Source: Chloroflexota bacterium (lineage in GTDB: Bacteria > Chloroflexota > Anaerolineae > Promineifilales > Promineifilaceae). Taken from it: a stretch of 46,965 bases of DNA. The DNA is taken from NCBI GenBank assembly GCA_018004935.1, contig JAGNBF010000059.1:1-46965 (forward strand), read 5' to 3'. Below the pieces are notes generated by a model. That model was not told the DNA's origin, did no database searches, and saw only the letters and a list, made by a program, of their open reading frames with translations. Within the stretch, counting starts at the first letter, position 1. Each line of letters starts with the position of its first letter. Of the stretch, positions 23,376 to 31,144 are shown piece after piece. The position numbers and the translations under genes were made by a program.

Positions 23376-25460
23376 ATGTCATCTCCTTTAGCTCAACGTC
23401 TGGAAGTGGCAAGAAGACAGCGATTTGTAGGGCGTAGCCCGGAATTAGAGCGATTTCAAGCCGCCCTGATCGCCCCTGAACTCCCCTTTTATGTGATCCA
23501 TGTCCATGGCCCTGGTGGCGTAGGCAAAACAACGCTTCTACGTCAGTTTATGTTTGGAGCCAGAGAAGCACAGGTTCCCGTTATTTACCTGGACGGACGT
23601 AATATTGATCCGGCTCCGGAACTGTTTTTAGGGGCTTTACACCAGGCTCTAGCCCTGACACCCCAAGAACAACCGCTTAGCTATCTCGCCGAGCAACCCG
23701 GGCGACTGGTTTTACTCATTGACACCTATGAGACGTTGATGCCATTGGATGGCTGGTTGCGTGATATATTTCTGCCCCAATTATCGGGCAATATCTTGAC
23801 GGTGCTGGCCGGGCGACATCCCCCCACCCTACCCTGGCGTACGGATCCCGGATGGGAAGGGCTAGTCCAGATCATTCCTCTACGTAATCTCAGCCCAGAA
23901 GAAACCGAAGCCTATCTGCTCAAACGCTTCATACCTGCCGCCCAGCATCAAGATGTGTTAGCGTTTACCCATGGATACCCATTGGCCCTTTCGTTGGTAG
24001 CCGATGCGTTTGCACAAAACCCCCAACTCATCTTCAAACCCGAATCTGCTCCCAATCTCATCAAAGCCTTGTTGGATCATTTTGTGGAAAAAGTGCCCGG
24101 GCCTCATCACCGGGCGGCGCTGGAAGCATGTGCCTTGGTGCGTCTTACCAGTGAACCTTTGCTGGCGGCATTGCTTAATACGCCAGATGCCCATGAATAT
24201 TTTGGCTGGCTCCGGGGCCTTTCTTTCATAGACACAGATCGCTTTGGGCTGTTTCCCCATGATCTGGCGCGGGAAGCTCTGGCGGCCGATTTACGCTGGC
24301 GCAATGCGGAATGGTATATGGAGTTACACACCAGGGCGCGGCGTTATTATTTGAGTCAGCTAGAGCGACATGAGGGACAGGGGCAACAATCCATCTTGTT
24401 TGATTATGTTTTTTTGCACCGAGATAACCCGATGGTGCGCCCGTTTTTTGAATGGAAACAGAGTGGCACAGTATTTGTGGATAAAATGCAGGCCAACGAC
24501 GCGGCCGCGATTCAGGCCATGATCTCCACCCATGAAGGGACTGAAGCCGGAACCATCGCCACCTACTGGCTAAACCGCCAACCTCAGGGTGTACAACTAT
24601 TACGCGATGGTTCTGGGATCGTTCAAGGCGTGTTAATGCTAATCGCCCTGGAACAGATAACATCCGCCGACCGGCAACAAGACCCTGGCATTCAGGCCAT
24701 CTGGCAATTCTGGCATAAAACCGCCACCATCCGGCCCGGAGAAACGGCTACCGCCTTTCGCTTTTGGCTGGGGCACGAAACTTACCAAAATGTTTCCCCT
24801 GTCCAAAGCCGTATCTTTCTCAACATGGTGCAACATTATTTAACAACTCCTGGTCTAACCTACACCTTCCTACCCTGCGCTCAGCCGGAGTTCTGGGCCA
24901 ATATTTTTGCTTATGCCGATTTACACCGGTTAGAAGCGGCCGATTTTACGGTAGGTGCACATCGTTATGGCGTTTATGGCCATGATTGGCGTGCTATTCC
25001 CCCCATGGCCTGGCTCTCTCTCATGGCCGAGCGGGAAGTGGCTTTGGGGTTAAAGGGAGAACCCCCAAAACCGGCCCAGGCTGTTTTACTCCTCAGCGAA
25101 GCAGAATTTAGCTCAGCGCTTCGGGATGCCTTACGTGATTTCACCCATCTTCCGGCCCTATTTAATAACCCACTCCTGCAATCGCGCCTGGTGTGGCAAC
25201 AGGCCGGTACCGACACACCCCCGGCCCGGCGCGTAGATGTCTTACGCCAATTACTCCAGGACGCGGCCGCGCCCCTACAACAATCCCTCAAACAGGCCAA
25301 ACTATACCGTGCCCTCTACCACACCTACTTCCAGCCCGCCGCCACTCAGGAAGAAGCGGCCGAACTGTTGGATGTCCCCTTTAGCACCTATCGTCGCCAC
25401 CTTCGCGCTGGCCTGGAACATATCGTCACCGTTTTGTGGCAACAAGAACTAGGTAGCTAA
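23376..25460 (+). CDS. STAND/NACHT-like ATPase with C-terminal helix-turn-helix
   Basis: 694 residues from the ATG at 23376, chosen because AGGAGG precedes it by 9 nt. After FVGRSPELERFQ, which marks the edge of an AAA-type module, the Walker A motif GPGGVGKT lies at residues 45-52, Walker B LLIDTYE near 111-117 and a sensor-like VLAGRHPP near 145. The domain resembles STAND or ORC/Cdc6-like signalling ATPases. The middle 350 residues are helical with no motif I recognise. Residues about 655-690 (EEAAELLDVPFSTYRRHLRAG) form an HTH like sigma region 4 or a LuxR-type reader. A nucleotide-switched transcription regulator fits; the target is unknown and no sensor partner is adjacent. GCGGCCGC occurs twice as Ala-Ala-Ala. 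Confidence 0.75.
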   Translation: MSSPLAQRLEVARRQRFVGRSPELERFQAALIAPELPFYVIHVHGPGGVGKTTLLRQFMFGAREAQVPVIYLDGRNIDPAPELFLGALHQALALTPQEQPLSYLAEQPGRLVLLIDTYETLMPLDGWLRDIFLPQLSGNILTVLAGRHPPTLPWRTDPGWEGLVQIIPLRNLSPEETEAYLLKRFIPAAQHQDVLAFTHGYPLALSLVADAFAQNPQLIFKPESAPNLIKALLDHFVEKVPGPHHRAALEACALVRLTSEPLLAALLNTPDAHEYFGWLRGLSFIDTDRFGLFPHDLAREALAADLRWRNAEWYMELHTRARRYYLSQLERHEGQGQQSILFDYVFLHRDNPMVRPFFEWKQSGTVFVDKMQANDAAAIQAMISTHEGTEAGTIATYWLNRQPQGVQLLRDGSGIVQGVLMLIALEQITSADRQQDPGIQAIWQFWHKTATIRPGETATAFRFWLGHETYQNVSPVQSRIFLNMVQHYLTTPGLTYTFLPCAQPEFWANIFAYADLHRLEAADFTVGAHRYGVYGHDWRAIPPMAWLSLMAEREVALGLKGEPPKPAQAVLLLSEAEFSSALRDALRDFTHLPALFNNPLLQSRLVWQQAGTDTPPARRVDVLRQLLQDAAAPLQQSLKQAKLYRALYHTYFQPAATQEEAAELLDVPFSTYRRHLRAGLEHIVTVLWQQELGS

Positions 25461-25694
25461 TAGGCAATCGCCCTGCAAAGTTGCCTTGCCCCCTTGCGCC
25501 TGGGTATGATTTATACTGCCAAAGGGCATAATCTGATATTTTCCTCCAGTGCGGTGATTTAGGTCGTTCAATAATCGCCACATGCTTGATCATCAAGGGG
25601 GGGGAATGGGCCATGTTTTGTGCCCTGTCTCCAGATTGGTTTATCCGTGCCCACTCCCACCCCTAACCCCGCCCCAGGGGTAGGGAACGATTTC

Positions 25695-25734
25695 CGGCAC
25701 GGTTTGGCGGACGGACACCCGCCAAACCGTGCCG
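25695..25734. repeat. hairpin cassette H4
   Basis: Perfect 16-bp stem CGGCACGGTTTGGCGG / CCGCCAAACCGTGCCG around ACGGACAC. The upper stem GGTTTGGCGG is shared with cassette H6 (44497), the base is not. Confidence 0.85.
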
Positions 25735-25766
25735 TTGGGTTTCCCCCTTCCCTCGGAGAAGGGGAT

Positions 25767-25825
25767 GCCTGTCGAAGGCCGTTGGTGGCGACAGGCTCAA
25801 CCAACGGCACCGCGCATTATTGAGA
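25767..25825. repeat. short hairpin repeat U ending TTATTGAGAA, copy 1
   Basis: GCCGTTGGTGGCGACAGGC pairs in part with GCTCAACCAACGGC; the conserved tail is TTATTGAGAA. Copies lie at about 28803-28852 and 33917-33970. Two of the three sit immediately upstream of a plus-strand gene start. Confidence 0.6.
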
Positions 25826-25850
25826 AAGTGCGTTTAGAGGGCTAAAAGGC

Positions 25851-26753
25851 ATGATTGAATTGGGTGATACAGTAACCGTGAGTTGGCACTGGCAACCTAT
25901 TCTCCTGTTACTGGGGGGAGTAATTGGGTTGCTTTATGTGCGGGGCTGGCGGGTAGAGCGGCAAAAAGGCCACACGATAGCTACCTGGCGACCTCTAACA
26001 CTGATACTAGGCCTTGTCTGCCTCTTCCTGGCGCTCATTTCCCCCCTCCACGAGTTGGCTTTATACTACCTCTTTGCTCGTGTTAGCCAACACATTTTGC
26101 TCCTGGCTCCCTCACCAGCCCTGCTCCTGGTGGGCGATCCCTGGCCCATTTTGAAGGCTGGATTTCCCCAACGAGGTCGGAATTGGTTGACGGTCACTTT
26201 TGGCCCTGAAACCCGCGGCCGCACCCGCCTACAGCAACTCACACCCGTCAGCTTCATCTGGTTCGGCTTCCTCGCCGGATTTAGCCTGTGGTATGACCCC
26301 ATATTACACAACCTGGCCCGACAAACCCCCTGGCTCCGTACCCTGGAACTCAGCACCATATTTGCGGCCGCGTTACCCTACTGGTGGGTTATCACCCGTG
26401 CCCATCCCCACTTGCATCAATTGCCCCACTTTTGGTTGCGTGTTCTCTACACAGCCATCGGCGCGGCCCCCCTCAAAATACTGGGTGGCCTGCTCCTGTT
26501 CAGCGAAACCACTCTCTACCTCTACCCTACCCAACAAATTCAGATCATGGATGTCAGCGGCATACGGGCACAACAACTATTGGCCGGTTTGGTGATATGG
26601 TTCCTGGGGGGCGTCACCTTCACAAGCGCCGCCTTCCTACTCATGCGTACCTGGTTTGATAGCGAAGAGCGCAAACCGACCCTTTCCATTGCCCGCCTTT
26701 CCACAGAAGAACGGCTCATAGCCCCAGGCTGGGAACAATCGAGACCGCGATAA
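25851..26753 (+). CDS. CtaG-like cytochrome c oxidase assembly membrane protein
   Basis: 300 residues with about seven membrane segments, of the caa3_CtaG family (cytochrome c oxidase assembly factor found in Gram-positives and relatives; not homologous to the Cox11-type CtaG). Supporting motifs are SPLHELALYYLFARVSQHILL, where conserved His residues lie at the membrane face, then GLLLFSETTLYLYP and the late YDPILHNL. Family members help copper delivery to or maturation of haem-copper oxidases. No oxidase subunit is adjacent here, but a bc complex operon lies 4 kb downstream. The ATG is weakly preceded by AAAAGG. Its stop TAA shares one base with the ATG of the next gene, so the two are translationally coupled. 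Three GCGGCCGC-type sites occur. Confidence 0.8.
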   Translation: MIELGDTVTVSWHWQPILLLLGGVIGLLYVRGWRVERQKGHTIATWRPLTLILGLVCLFLALISPLHELALYYLFARVSQHILLLAPSPALLLVGDPWPILKAGFPQRGRNWLTVTFGPETRGRTRLQQLTPVSFIWFGFLAGFSLWYDPILHNLARQTPWLRTLELSTIFAAALPYWWVITRAHPHLHQLPHFWLRVLYTAIGAAPLKILGGLLLFSETTLYLYPTQQIQIMDVSGIRAQQLLAGLVIWFLGGVTFTSAAFLLMRTWFDSEERKPTLSIARLSTEERLIAPGWEQSRPR

Positions 26754-28189
26754 TGCCCTCTGCCACAAAAGCTCATTCCTTGACCACCCCCCCACCGCCA
26801 GCCCCTTTCATGGAGCGGATGGCCGCTTTATTAGGGAATGAATTTCCTGCCTTTGCCCAAAGCTATACGGAATCCGGTCACACCGGTCTGCGGCTCAATA
26901 CCCTAAAAATCACCCCTGAACGTTTTCGCCAATTGGCCCCCTTTCAGATCAACCCTCTGGGAGAATGGGATGCGGCCGCCTTTCAACTCACATCCAATGA
27001 AACAGTTACCCCAGGCAAACATCCCTACCACTGGGCCGGGCTGTACTATCTACAAGAACCCTCGGCGATGGTTGTAGGAGCTTTAGCGCGGCCGCAACCA
27101 GGGGAATGGGTACTAGACATTGCGGCCGCCCCAGGCGGAAAATCTACCCACCTGGCCGCCCTCATGCAGGATACCGGCCTGCTGGTAAGTAACGATGTGG
27201 ATCGCGGCCGCGCCCACATCCTGGCCGAAAATCTTGCCCGCTGGGGCACCCAAAATAGCCTCATCACCAACGATACCCCTGAAAAATTAGCTCAAACCTG
27301 GAGCGACCTCTTTGATCGCGTCTTAGTAGATGCGCCCTGTTCTGGCGAAGGCATGTTTCGGCGACAAGGGGGTTTTGCCTGGAGTGAAAACATGGTTCAG
27401 GCGTGCGCCCGGCGGCAAAAAAGCTTGATCACTACGGCCGCCCGCTGTGTACGGCCTGGTGGCTTTCTCGTTTACGCCACCTGTACCTTCGCCCCAGAAG
27501 AAGATGAGCAGGTAATTGCTCACTTCCTGCACCAAAGACCTGATTTTGTCCTGATGGAACCACCCCACTATCCCGGTTTTGCTCCCGGCCACCCCGAATG
27601 GGCTGATAACACTTCCGCACTCCACCACGCCACCCGTCTCTGGCCCCATCAGTTTCCCGGCGAAGGGCATTTCGTCGCCCTGTTGCAAAGATCCGGTCCC
27701 CCTATCGGATTTCCAGGCCATTCCCCTAAACCCAAATCCAAAACAGCCCTCTACAAACAAACGAACCAGATCCCGCAGGAATGGCGGGCCTTTGCCGCCG
27801 AACATCTACACGAAGCGTTTCCGGCCCATCGTTTTCACCTGGCTGGCAACCGCCTCTATCTTTTACCTGAACAGCCTGTCGCCACAGAGGCAATTCGGCT
27901 AGTGCGTTATGGTTTACTATTAGGAGAAGTGGGCAAAGGGTACTTTAAACCGGCGCCTACGCTGGCCCTGACCCTCAGTACCAAGGCGACGCCCACGTAC
28001 CTGGACTACCCGGCCGCGGCCGCGGAAATCAGGGCCTATTTGGCGGGACAAGAGTTCGCGGCCACGGGGCCAGATGGTTGGGTGTTGGTGGCTGTAGATG
28101 GGTTTGGTTTAGGATGGGGCAAGCGGGTACGCGGCCGCGTCAAAAACCATTCACCCCATCCCCGCCAGGAGCAAAAATTACCCCTTTGA
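26753..28189 (+). CDS. RsmB/NOP-family rRNA (cytosine-C5) methyltransferase
   Basis: 478 residues; SAM-dependent m5C methyltransferase of the Nol1/Nop2/Sun family, probably acting on 16S rRNA like RsmF/YebU. The Rossmann motif I VLDIAAAPGGKSTHLAAL is at about residues 117-134, DAPCSGEGMF carries Cys near 195 and YATCTF carries the catalytic Cys near 243; both cysteines are needed for base flipping and release in this family. The segment after residue 300 (LFLEEMPE..-like position) is an RsmF-type C-terminal RNA-binding region (RHLAGNRLYLLPE) and ends with a GRVKN basic tail. It overlaps the preceding gene by one base (TAATG). The start ATG at 26753 is therefore firm. It has more GCGGCCGC sites (six) than any gene of its size here. 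Confidence 0.9.
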   Translation: MPSATKAHSLTTPPPPAPFMERMAALLGNEFPAFAQSYTESGHTGLRLNTLKITPERFRQLAPFQINPLGEWDAAAFQLTSNETVTPGKHPYHWAGLYYLQEPSAMVVGALARPQPGEWVLDIAAAPGGKSTHLAALMQDTGLLVSNDVDRGRAHILAENLARWGTQNSLITNDTPEKLAQTWSDLFDRVLVDAPCSGEGMFRRQGGFAWSENMVQACARRQKSLITTAARCVRPGGFLVYATCTFAPEEDEQVIAHFLHQRPDFVLMEPPHYPGFAPGHPEWADNTSALHHATRLWPHQFPGEGHFVALLQRSGPPIGFPGHSPKPKSKTALYKQTNQIPQEWRAFAAEHLHEAFPAHRFHLAGNRLYLLPEQPVATEAIRLVRYGLLLGEVGKGYFKPAPTLALTLSTKATPTYLDYPAAAAEIRAYLAGQEFAATGPDGWVLVAVDGFGLGWGKRVRGRVKNHSPHPRQEQKLPL

Positions 28190-28204
28190 CTAGACACCCA
28201 CTTA

Positions 28205-28293
28205 GGGTCCATAAAAGATTAAGTCCGTCGAGACCTGGCAGGTTTTCGGAAACCTGTCAGGTCTAAACCGGAAAGTTATATTTTTGCAAACCC
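28205..28293. mobile_element. 89-bp MITE-like element, P family copy 3
   Basis: GGGTCCATAAAAGATTAAG at the left, TTTTTGCAAACCC at the right. The flanking triplet is TTA on both sides (28202-28204, 28294-28296), inside CTTAG; in copy 2 it is TAA inside CTAAG. That the flank differs between copies but matches within each copy is the mark of a target duplication. Hairpin AGACCTGGCAGGTTTT at the centre. Confidence 0.8.
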
Positions 28294-28296
28294 TTA

Positions 28297-28374
28297 GTAC
28301 CCGTCTAAGAATAACGTCCCTTTTTGCTGTGGCCAGCCTCCTGACCGTCCCCAACTTAACTTCGAGTGAACACC
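28297..28374. mobile_element. MITE-like element, copy J, in tandem with P3
   Basis: Starts GTACCCGTCTAAGAATAACG after the shared TTA, contains TTGCTGTGGCCAGCCTCCTGACC, and ends near GAGTGAACACC before TGA, 5 nt upstream of the HIT gene start. The ends are degenerate. As at 5071 and 20524, two elements share one TNA. Confidence 0.55.
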
Positions 28375-28378
28375 TGAT

Positions 28379-28747
28379 ATGTTATCACGTTGGCTTTTTT
28401 CTCTGGCTCGTTCCCCGTGGTGGGGAAACTGGGCAGGTTTTTTATTTACGTATATGAGTTTTATTCTACCGGTGCAATATCTCTATAAAGGTGAGACTGT
28501 TCTGGCCTTTCATCATCCTCGCCCTGCCTACCCTTTCCACGTTCTGTTGGTTTCCAAACAGCCACGGCGAAATTTGATGGCTCTTTCGCCTCAAGACAGC
28601 CTATTTTTGCATGAGCTAATGGAAGCGGTACAAAAATTAGTGCAGGAGTTTCATCTAGAAGAAAAAGGGTATCGGCTAATATGCAATGGTGGCCCTTATC
28701 AGGATATACCCCATTTACATTTCCATCTCATCACCGACCAAACTTGA
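28379..28747 (+). CDS. membrane-anchored HIT-family protein
   Basis: 122 residues. The C-terminal 75 residues form a histidine-triad nucleotide-binding domain: FHVLLVSKQPRRNLMALS, GYRLICNGGPYQDIPHLHFH and the triad His112-x-His114-x-His116, in which His114 should attack the alpha phosphate. Unlike ordinary Hint/HinT proteins, which are soluble and begin with a C-x-x-C segment, this one starts with about 45 mostly hydrophobic residues (WWGNWAGFLFTYMSFILPV), so it is probably membrane-tied with an uncertain orientation. Substrate is unknown. The start ATG lies 5 nt after a repeat element and has no evident Shine-Dalgarno sequence; an internal start would remove the hydrophobic part. Confidence 0.8.
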   Translation: MLSRWLFSLARSPWWGNWAGFLFTYMSFILPVQYLYKGETVLAFHHPRPAYPFHVLLVSKQPRRNLMALSPQDSLFLHELMEAVQKLVQEFHLEEKGYRLICNGGPYQDIPHLHFHLITDQT

Positions 28748-28802
28748 ACTAATGATATCTTCTTAATATTTCGGGGGACACGAGGCCCAAACTTATCGCA
28801 GA

Positions 28803-28852
28803 TCGTTGGTTTCGCGAGGCTCAACCAACAGCGCCACGTCTTATTGAGAAAA
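28803..28852. repeat. short hairpin repeat U, copy 2
   Basis: TCGTTGGTTTCGCGAGGCTC then AACCAACAGCGCCACG and the tail TTATTGAGAA, matching 25767-25825. The TTGTCGAAG-type repeat begins right after it. Confidence 0.6.
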
Positions 28853-28853
28853 A

Positions 28854-28930
28854 ACGTAACGACTAAGCCGTTGCTCGAGCTTGTCGAAGGCAACACGAGA
28901 CTTCGACAAACTCAGCCCTCGGGAGCCTGG
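28854..28930. repeat. TTGTCGAAG-type inverted repeat, copy 5
   Basis: CGTAACGACTAAGCCGTTGC, GAGCTTGTCGAAGGC and its partner CTTCGACAAACTCAGCCCTC. It lies between the convergent HIT and TPR genes. Confidence 0.65.
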
Positions 28931-28948
28931 GTAGGTACGAAGAAACAA

Positions 28949-29767
28949 CTAACGGCTAAACAGTCCCCCTAAACGACCACTTTGTTTCTTTTTCTTTTCG
29001 GCAATTGCGGCCGCGAGATCTTGGGCTGGTTGATAATCAGGCTGAAAGCGCAGGGCCTGTTGGTTGGCCCGTTCTGCATCCTCATCTTTGCCCATACGCC
29101 AGTGAATGAAGGCCGTTTGATACCATAACTCACCATTCTGGGGATCCACTTGCAAGGCCTGTTTATAAGCAGGAATGGCCTGTTCATATTGATTAAAGGC
29201 AAAATAGCTATCAGCCACAATACGCCGCCATTGCAAACGTTGGGGGTTAGTCACCGCCTCCTGCGAAGCCTTTTCACACCAACGAACAATCTGCGCCAAA
29301 TCTTTCCGAGCCACCCAATAGGCCACCTCAACCGCATTCAAATAATAAAAAGCCGGGTCAATCTCCCACAAATAATCCAGCACCAGGCGGGCATCATCCA
29401 AACGACCACTATAAACGTAAACAAGCGCCTCAATAAAATTAATCTCCAACAAATCCGGCTCATCAGACTGGGCCTTTTCCAGCCAGGATTGGGCCACCTG
29501 CACCCCCCCGGGATCATACGAACCATCCCCCTCGCGGGCGATAGCCAGCAAAGCATAGGCCACACCAGCAAAGGCATAGGGCCGTGAATCACCCCCAAGA
29601 AAGGTGCGGAGCGCGGCCGCGATCTGTTTGGCATCACCCCGGTATGCATCTACCTGGTCCAACCCAATCTCATAGGTTTTGCGCCCCAACGCCGTTGCCT
29701 GAGCCGTCGTCGGCCAACTGGCCTTAACCAAAGACGGTAAAATCTGCTCGATCAAACGTTTGCCCAT
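28949..29767 (-). CDS. TPR-repeat protein
   Basis: 272 residues, soluble and helical. At least three tetratricopeptide units are clear in the second half: around RRIVADSYFAFNQYEQAIPAYKQAL, VDPQNGELWYQTAFIHWRMG and KDEDAERANQQALRFQPD; earlier helical pairs (ARLVLDYLWEIDPAFYYLNAVEVAYW) look TPR-like too. The tail is basic (EKKKKQSGRLGGLFSR). TPR arrays bind protein partners; the partner is unknown. The frame extends to 29818, but the ATG at 29767 follows GGTGGG at good spacing and starts a helical segment, so it is preferred. Two GCGGCCGC sites lie in it, both read as Ala-Ala-Ala. Confidence 0.8.
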   Translation of the reverse strand: MGKRLIEQILPSLVKASWPTTAQATALGRKTYEIGLDQVDAYRGDAKQIAAALRTFLGGDSRPYAFAGVAYALLAIAREGDGSYDPGGVQVAQSWLEKAQSDEPDLLEINFIEALVYVYSGRLDDARLVLDYLWEIDPAFYYLNAVEVAYWVARKDLAQIVRWCEKASQEAVTNPQRLQWRRIVADSYFAFNQYEQAIPAYKQALQVDPQNGELWYQTAFIHWRMGKDEDAERANQQALRFQPDYQPAQDLAAAIAEKKKKQSGRLGGLFSR

Positions 29768-30210
29768 AACACCCACCTTTTTCTCCCCACCAACACCCCA
29801 TTTTACCCGATGCCTCAACGAACGAAAATGCTACAGAGAAACTCCGAGTATACCCATAAATCGTGGGGCACAGACCTGACAGGTTTCTAAAACTTATCAG
29901 GACTCCCACAAAACGTGGATATACTCGGGAACTCCGAGTAGGCAATCGCCCTGGAAGCATTCGTAGGGCGATTGCATACTCACCAGAATGAACCCATCCC
30001 CCTACCCCCCTTCCCGAAATCGGGAAGGGGGAACCCACTCGGCGGGTAAAATCGGGGCTTCGCCCCGATTTTACCCGCCTTAAAAAACTCCCCGCCCCTG
30101 GGGGCGGGGTTGGGGGTGGGGGAAATCCGAATATGCAATCGCCCTGGAAGCATTCGCCCTAAATGTGGCATAATTCATCGGTCAAGATATAATCACCGCC
30201 GTTATTGTTT
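29768..30210. other. 443-bp repeat-rich region before tRNA-Val
   Basis: Holds an 85-bp inverted repeat with ends CCGAGTATACCC and GGATATACTCGG around a decayed GACCTGACAGG hairpin (29844-29928), a GGCAATCGCCCT...AGGGCGATTGC hairpin (29940-29974), and hairpin cassette H5 (30041-30079) with its GGGAAGGGGG and GGGGCGGGG flanks. TATAAT at 30188-30193 is a plausible -10 for the tRNA. No gene is seen. Confidence 0.65.
30041..30079. repeat. hairpin cassette H5
   Basis: Perfect 18-bp stem GGCGGGTAAAATCGGGGC / GCCCCGATTTTACCCGCC with a 3-nt loop. Left flank CCCTTCCCGAAATCGGGAAG is itself a hairpin; right flank is CTCCCCGCCCCTGGGGGCGG. Confidence 0.85.
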
Positions 30211-30284
30211 GGGCGCTTAGCTCAGTTGGTCAGAGCGCTTCGTTTACACCGAAGAGGTCGGGGGTTCGAGCCCCTCAGCGCCCA
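30211..30284 (+). tRNA. tRNA-Val (anticodon UAC)
   Basis: 74 nt; acceptor stem GGGCGCT/AGCGCCC with discriminator A, D arm AGCTCAGTTGGTCAGAGC, anticodon stem-loop CTTCG-TTTACAC-CGAAG giving TAC, and T arm GGGGGTTCGAGCCCC. CCA is not encoded. TATAAT at 30188-30193 lies at a fitting distance upstream. Confidence 0.97.
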
Positions 30285-30308
30285 TCAACTCCACCCCGGT
30301 CGTATTGG

Positions 30309-30336
30309 TTGCCCACCTAAACCGGTTTGGTATAAT
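30309..30336 (+). promoter_or_regulatory. candidate promoter before the bc-complex operon
   Basis: TTGCCC (30309-30314) and TATAAT (30331-30336) with a 16-bp spacer, starting transcription near 30343. The transcript would meet the hairpin at 30364-30395 before reaching the Rieske gene. Confidence 0.55.
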
Positions 30337-30363
30337 CCTGATTGTGATAAAAAGTACATATAA

Positions 30364-30395
30364 AACTGCCTGTAAGGTGGTTACAGGCAGTTTTT
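30364..30395 (+). terminator. terminator-like hairpin in the leader of the bc operon
   Basis: 12-bp stem AACTGCCTGTAA / TTACAGGCAGTT around a short loop (GGTGG), followed by TTT. It could end tRNA-Val transcripts, or act as an attenuator for the operon starting at 30456, or define a short leader RNA. Confidence 0.7.
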
Positions 30396-30455
30396 GCCTG
30401 TAATGCCCGTTAGTCAAATTCCAAAATCCGTGTGTCTTACAGGAGAGATCCATTT

Positions 30456-31094
30456 ATGTCTGCAACAACTGTTCCTGCCTCTTCCGGTTTAACGCGCCGG
30501 GAATTTCTCTTCTACATTTGGGGGGCGTCTATGGCCCTATTCACCGCAGAATTTGCCGGGTTGTTTGTGTGGTTTGCCCTACCCCGGTTCAAAGCAGGTG
30601 AATTTGGGGGTGTATTTGAAGTCCCAATTGATAGTTTGCCTACAACAAATGATGAGCCAGCGGGCTTTAGCGAAGGCCGATTCTGGTTGGTCAACCTTGA
30701 TACCAGTCAAGCCAACAACAAAATGTACCGGGCCAGTGATGAAAATCAAGATATTGTTGGCGTGGCGGCAGTTTATAAAGTGTGTACTCACCTGGGTTGC
30801 ATTTATGCCTGGAACAAGGCGAATGAACGTTTTGAGTGCCCCTGCCATGGTTCAAAATATCGCCTGGATGGGCGACGCGTTGAAGACCCAGCCCCCCGCA
30901 CGTTGGATCGTTTCGAGATTCAAGCGGTAGATGTGAATGGTACGATATTAGCCACAGCAGAAAAAGATGCTGATACTGGCTCTTATCTGCCTTTGGTTTT
31001 ACCGGCCAATACAGCCGAAATCTGGGTTAATACCGGTGTAAAAGCACGCGGCGCCTCATTGCCGCTGATTAGTGAAATTGGTCGGGCTTCCTAA
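30456..31094 (+). CDS. Rieske iron-sulfur subunit of the quinol:cytochrome c/plastocyanin-type complex
   Basis: 212 residues. One N-terminal membrane helix (about 19-42, preceded by TRREF, resembling a Tat-like twin-Arg start) anchors an extracytoplasmic Rieske domain. The [2Fe-2S] ligands are Cys110 and His112 (CTHLGC) and Cys128 and His131 (CPCHGS); the disulfide pair is Cys115 and Cys130. It passes electrons from quinol at the Qo site to cytochrome c. The frame opens at a GTG (30432), but AGGAGA lies 9 nt before the ATG at 30456, which is chosen. It is the first gene of a three-gene operon with cytochrome b and a di-haem cytochrome c, 50 nt before the next start. It has no GCGGCCGC site. 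Confidence 0.93.
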   Translation: MSATTVPASSGLTRREFLFYIWGASMALFTAEFAGLFVWFALPRFKAGEFGGVFEVPIDSLPTTNDEPAGFSEGRFWLVNLDTSQANNKMYRASDENQDIVGVAAVYKVCTHLGCIYAWNKANERFECPCHGSKYRLDGRRVEDPAPRTLDRFEIQAVDVNGTILATAEKDADTGSYLPLVLPANTAEIWVNTGVKARGASLPLISEIGRAS

Positions 31095-31144
31095 CGAGAA
31101 TGAACTATTCTTGACTCTCGTCATCAGATAGGGAGGAGTTATTT

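Larger units (their letters stand above)
25461..25850. other. 390-bp intergenic region before ctaG-like gene
   Basis: Contains AGGCAATCGCCCTGCAAAG (a motif also near 29940 and 30136), hairpin cassette H4 (25695-25734) with GGGGTAGGG and CCCCCTTCCC flanks, and a short hairpin repeat ending TTATTGAGAA (25767-25825) directly upstream of the next gene. No gene is seen. Confidence 0.6.

Noticed and set aside
30244-30453. 69-codon minus-strand frame over tRNA-Val
   Set aside because: It includes the tRNA in antisense (GAEGLEPPTSSV is a typical false product of such a reading).
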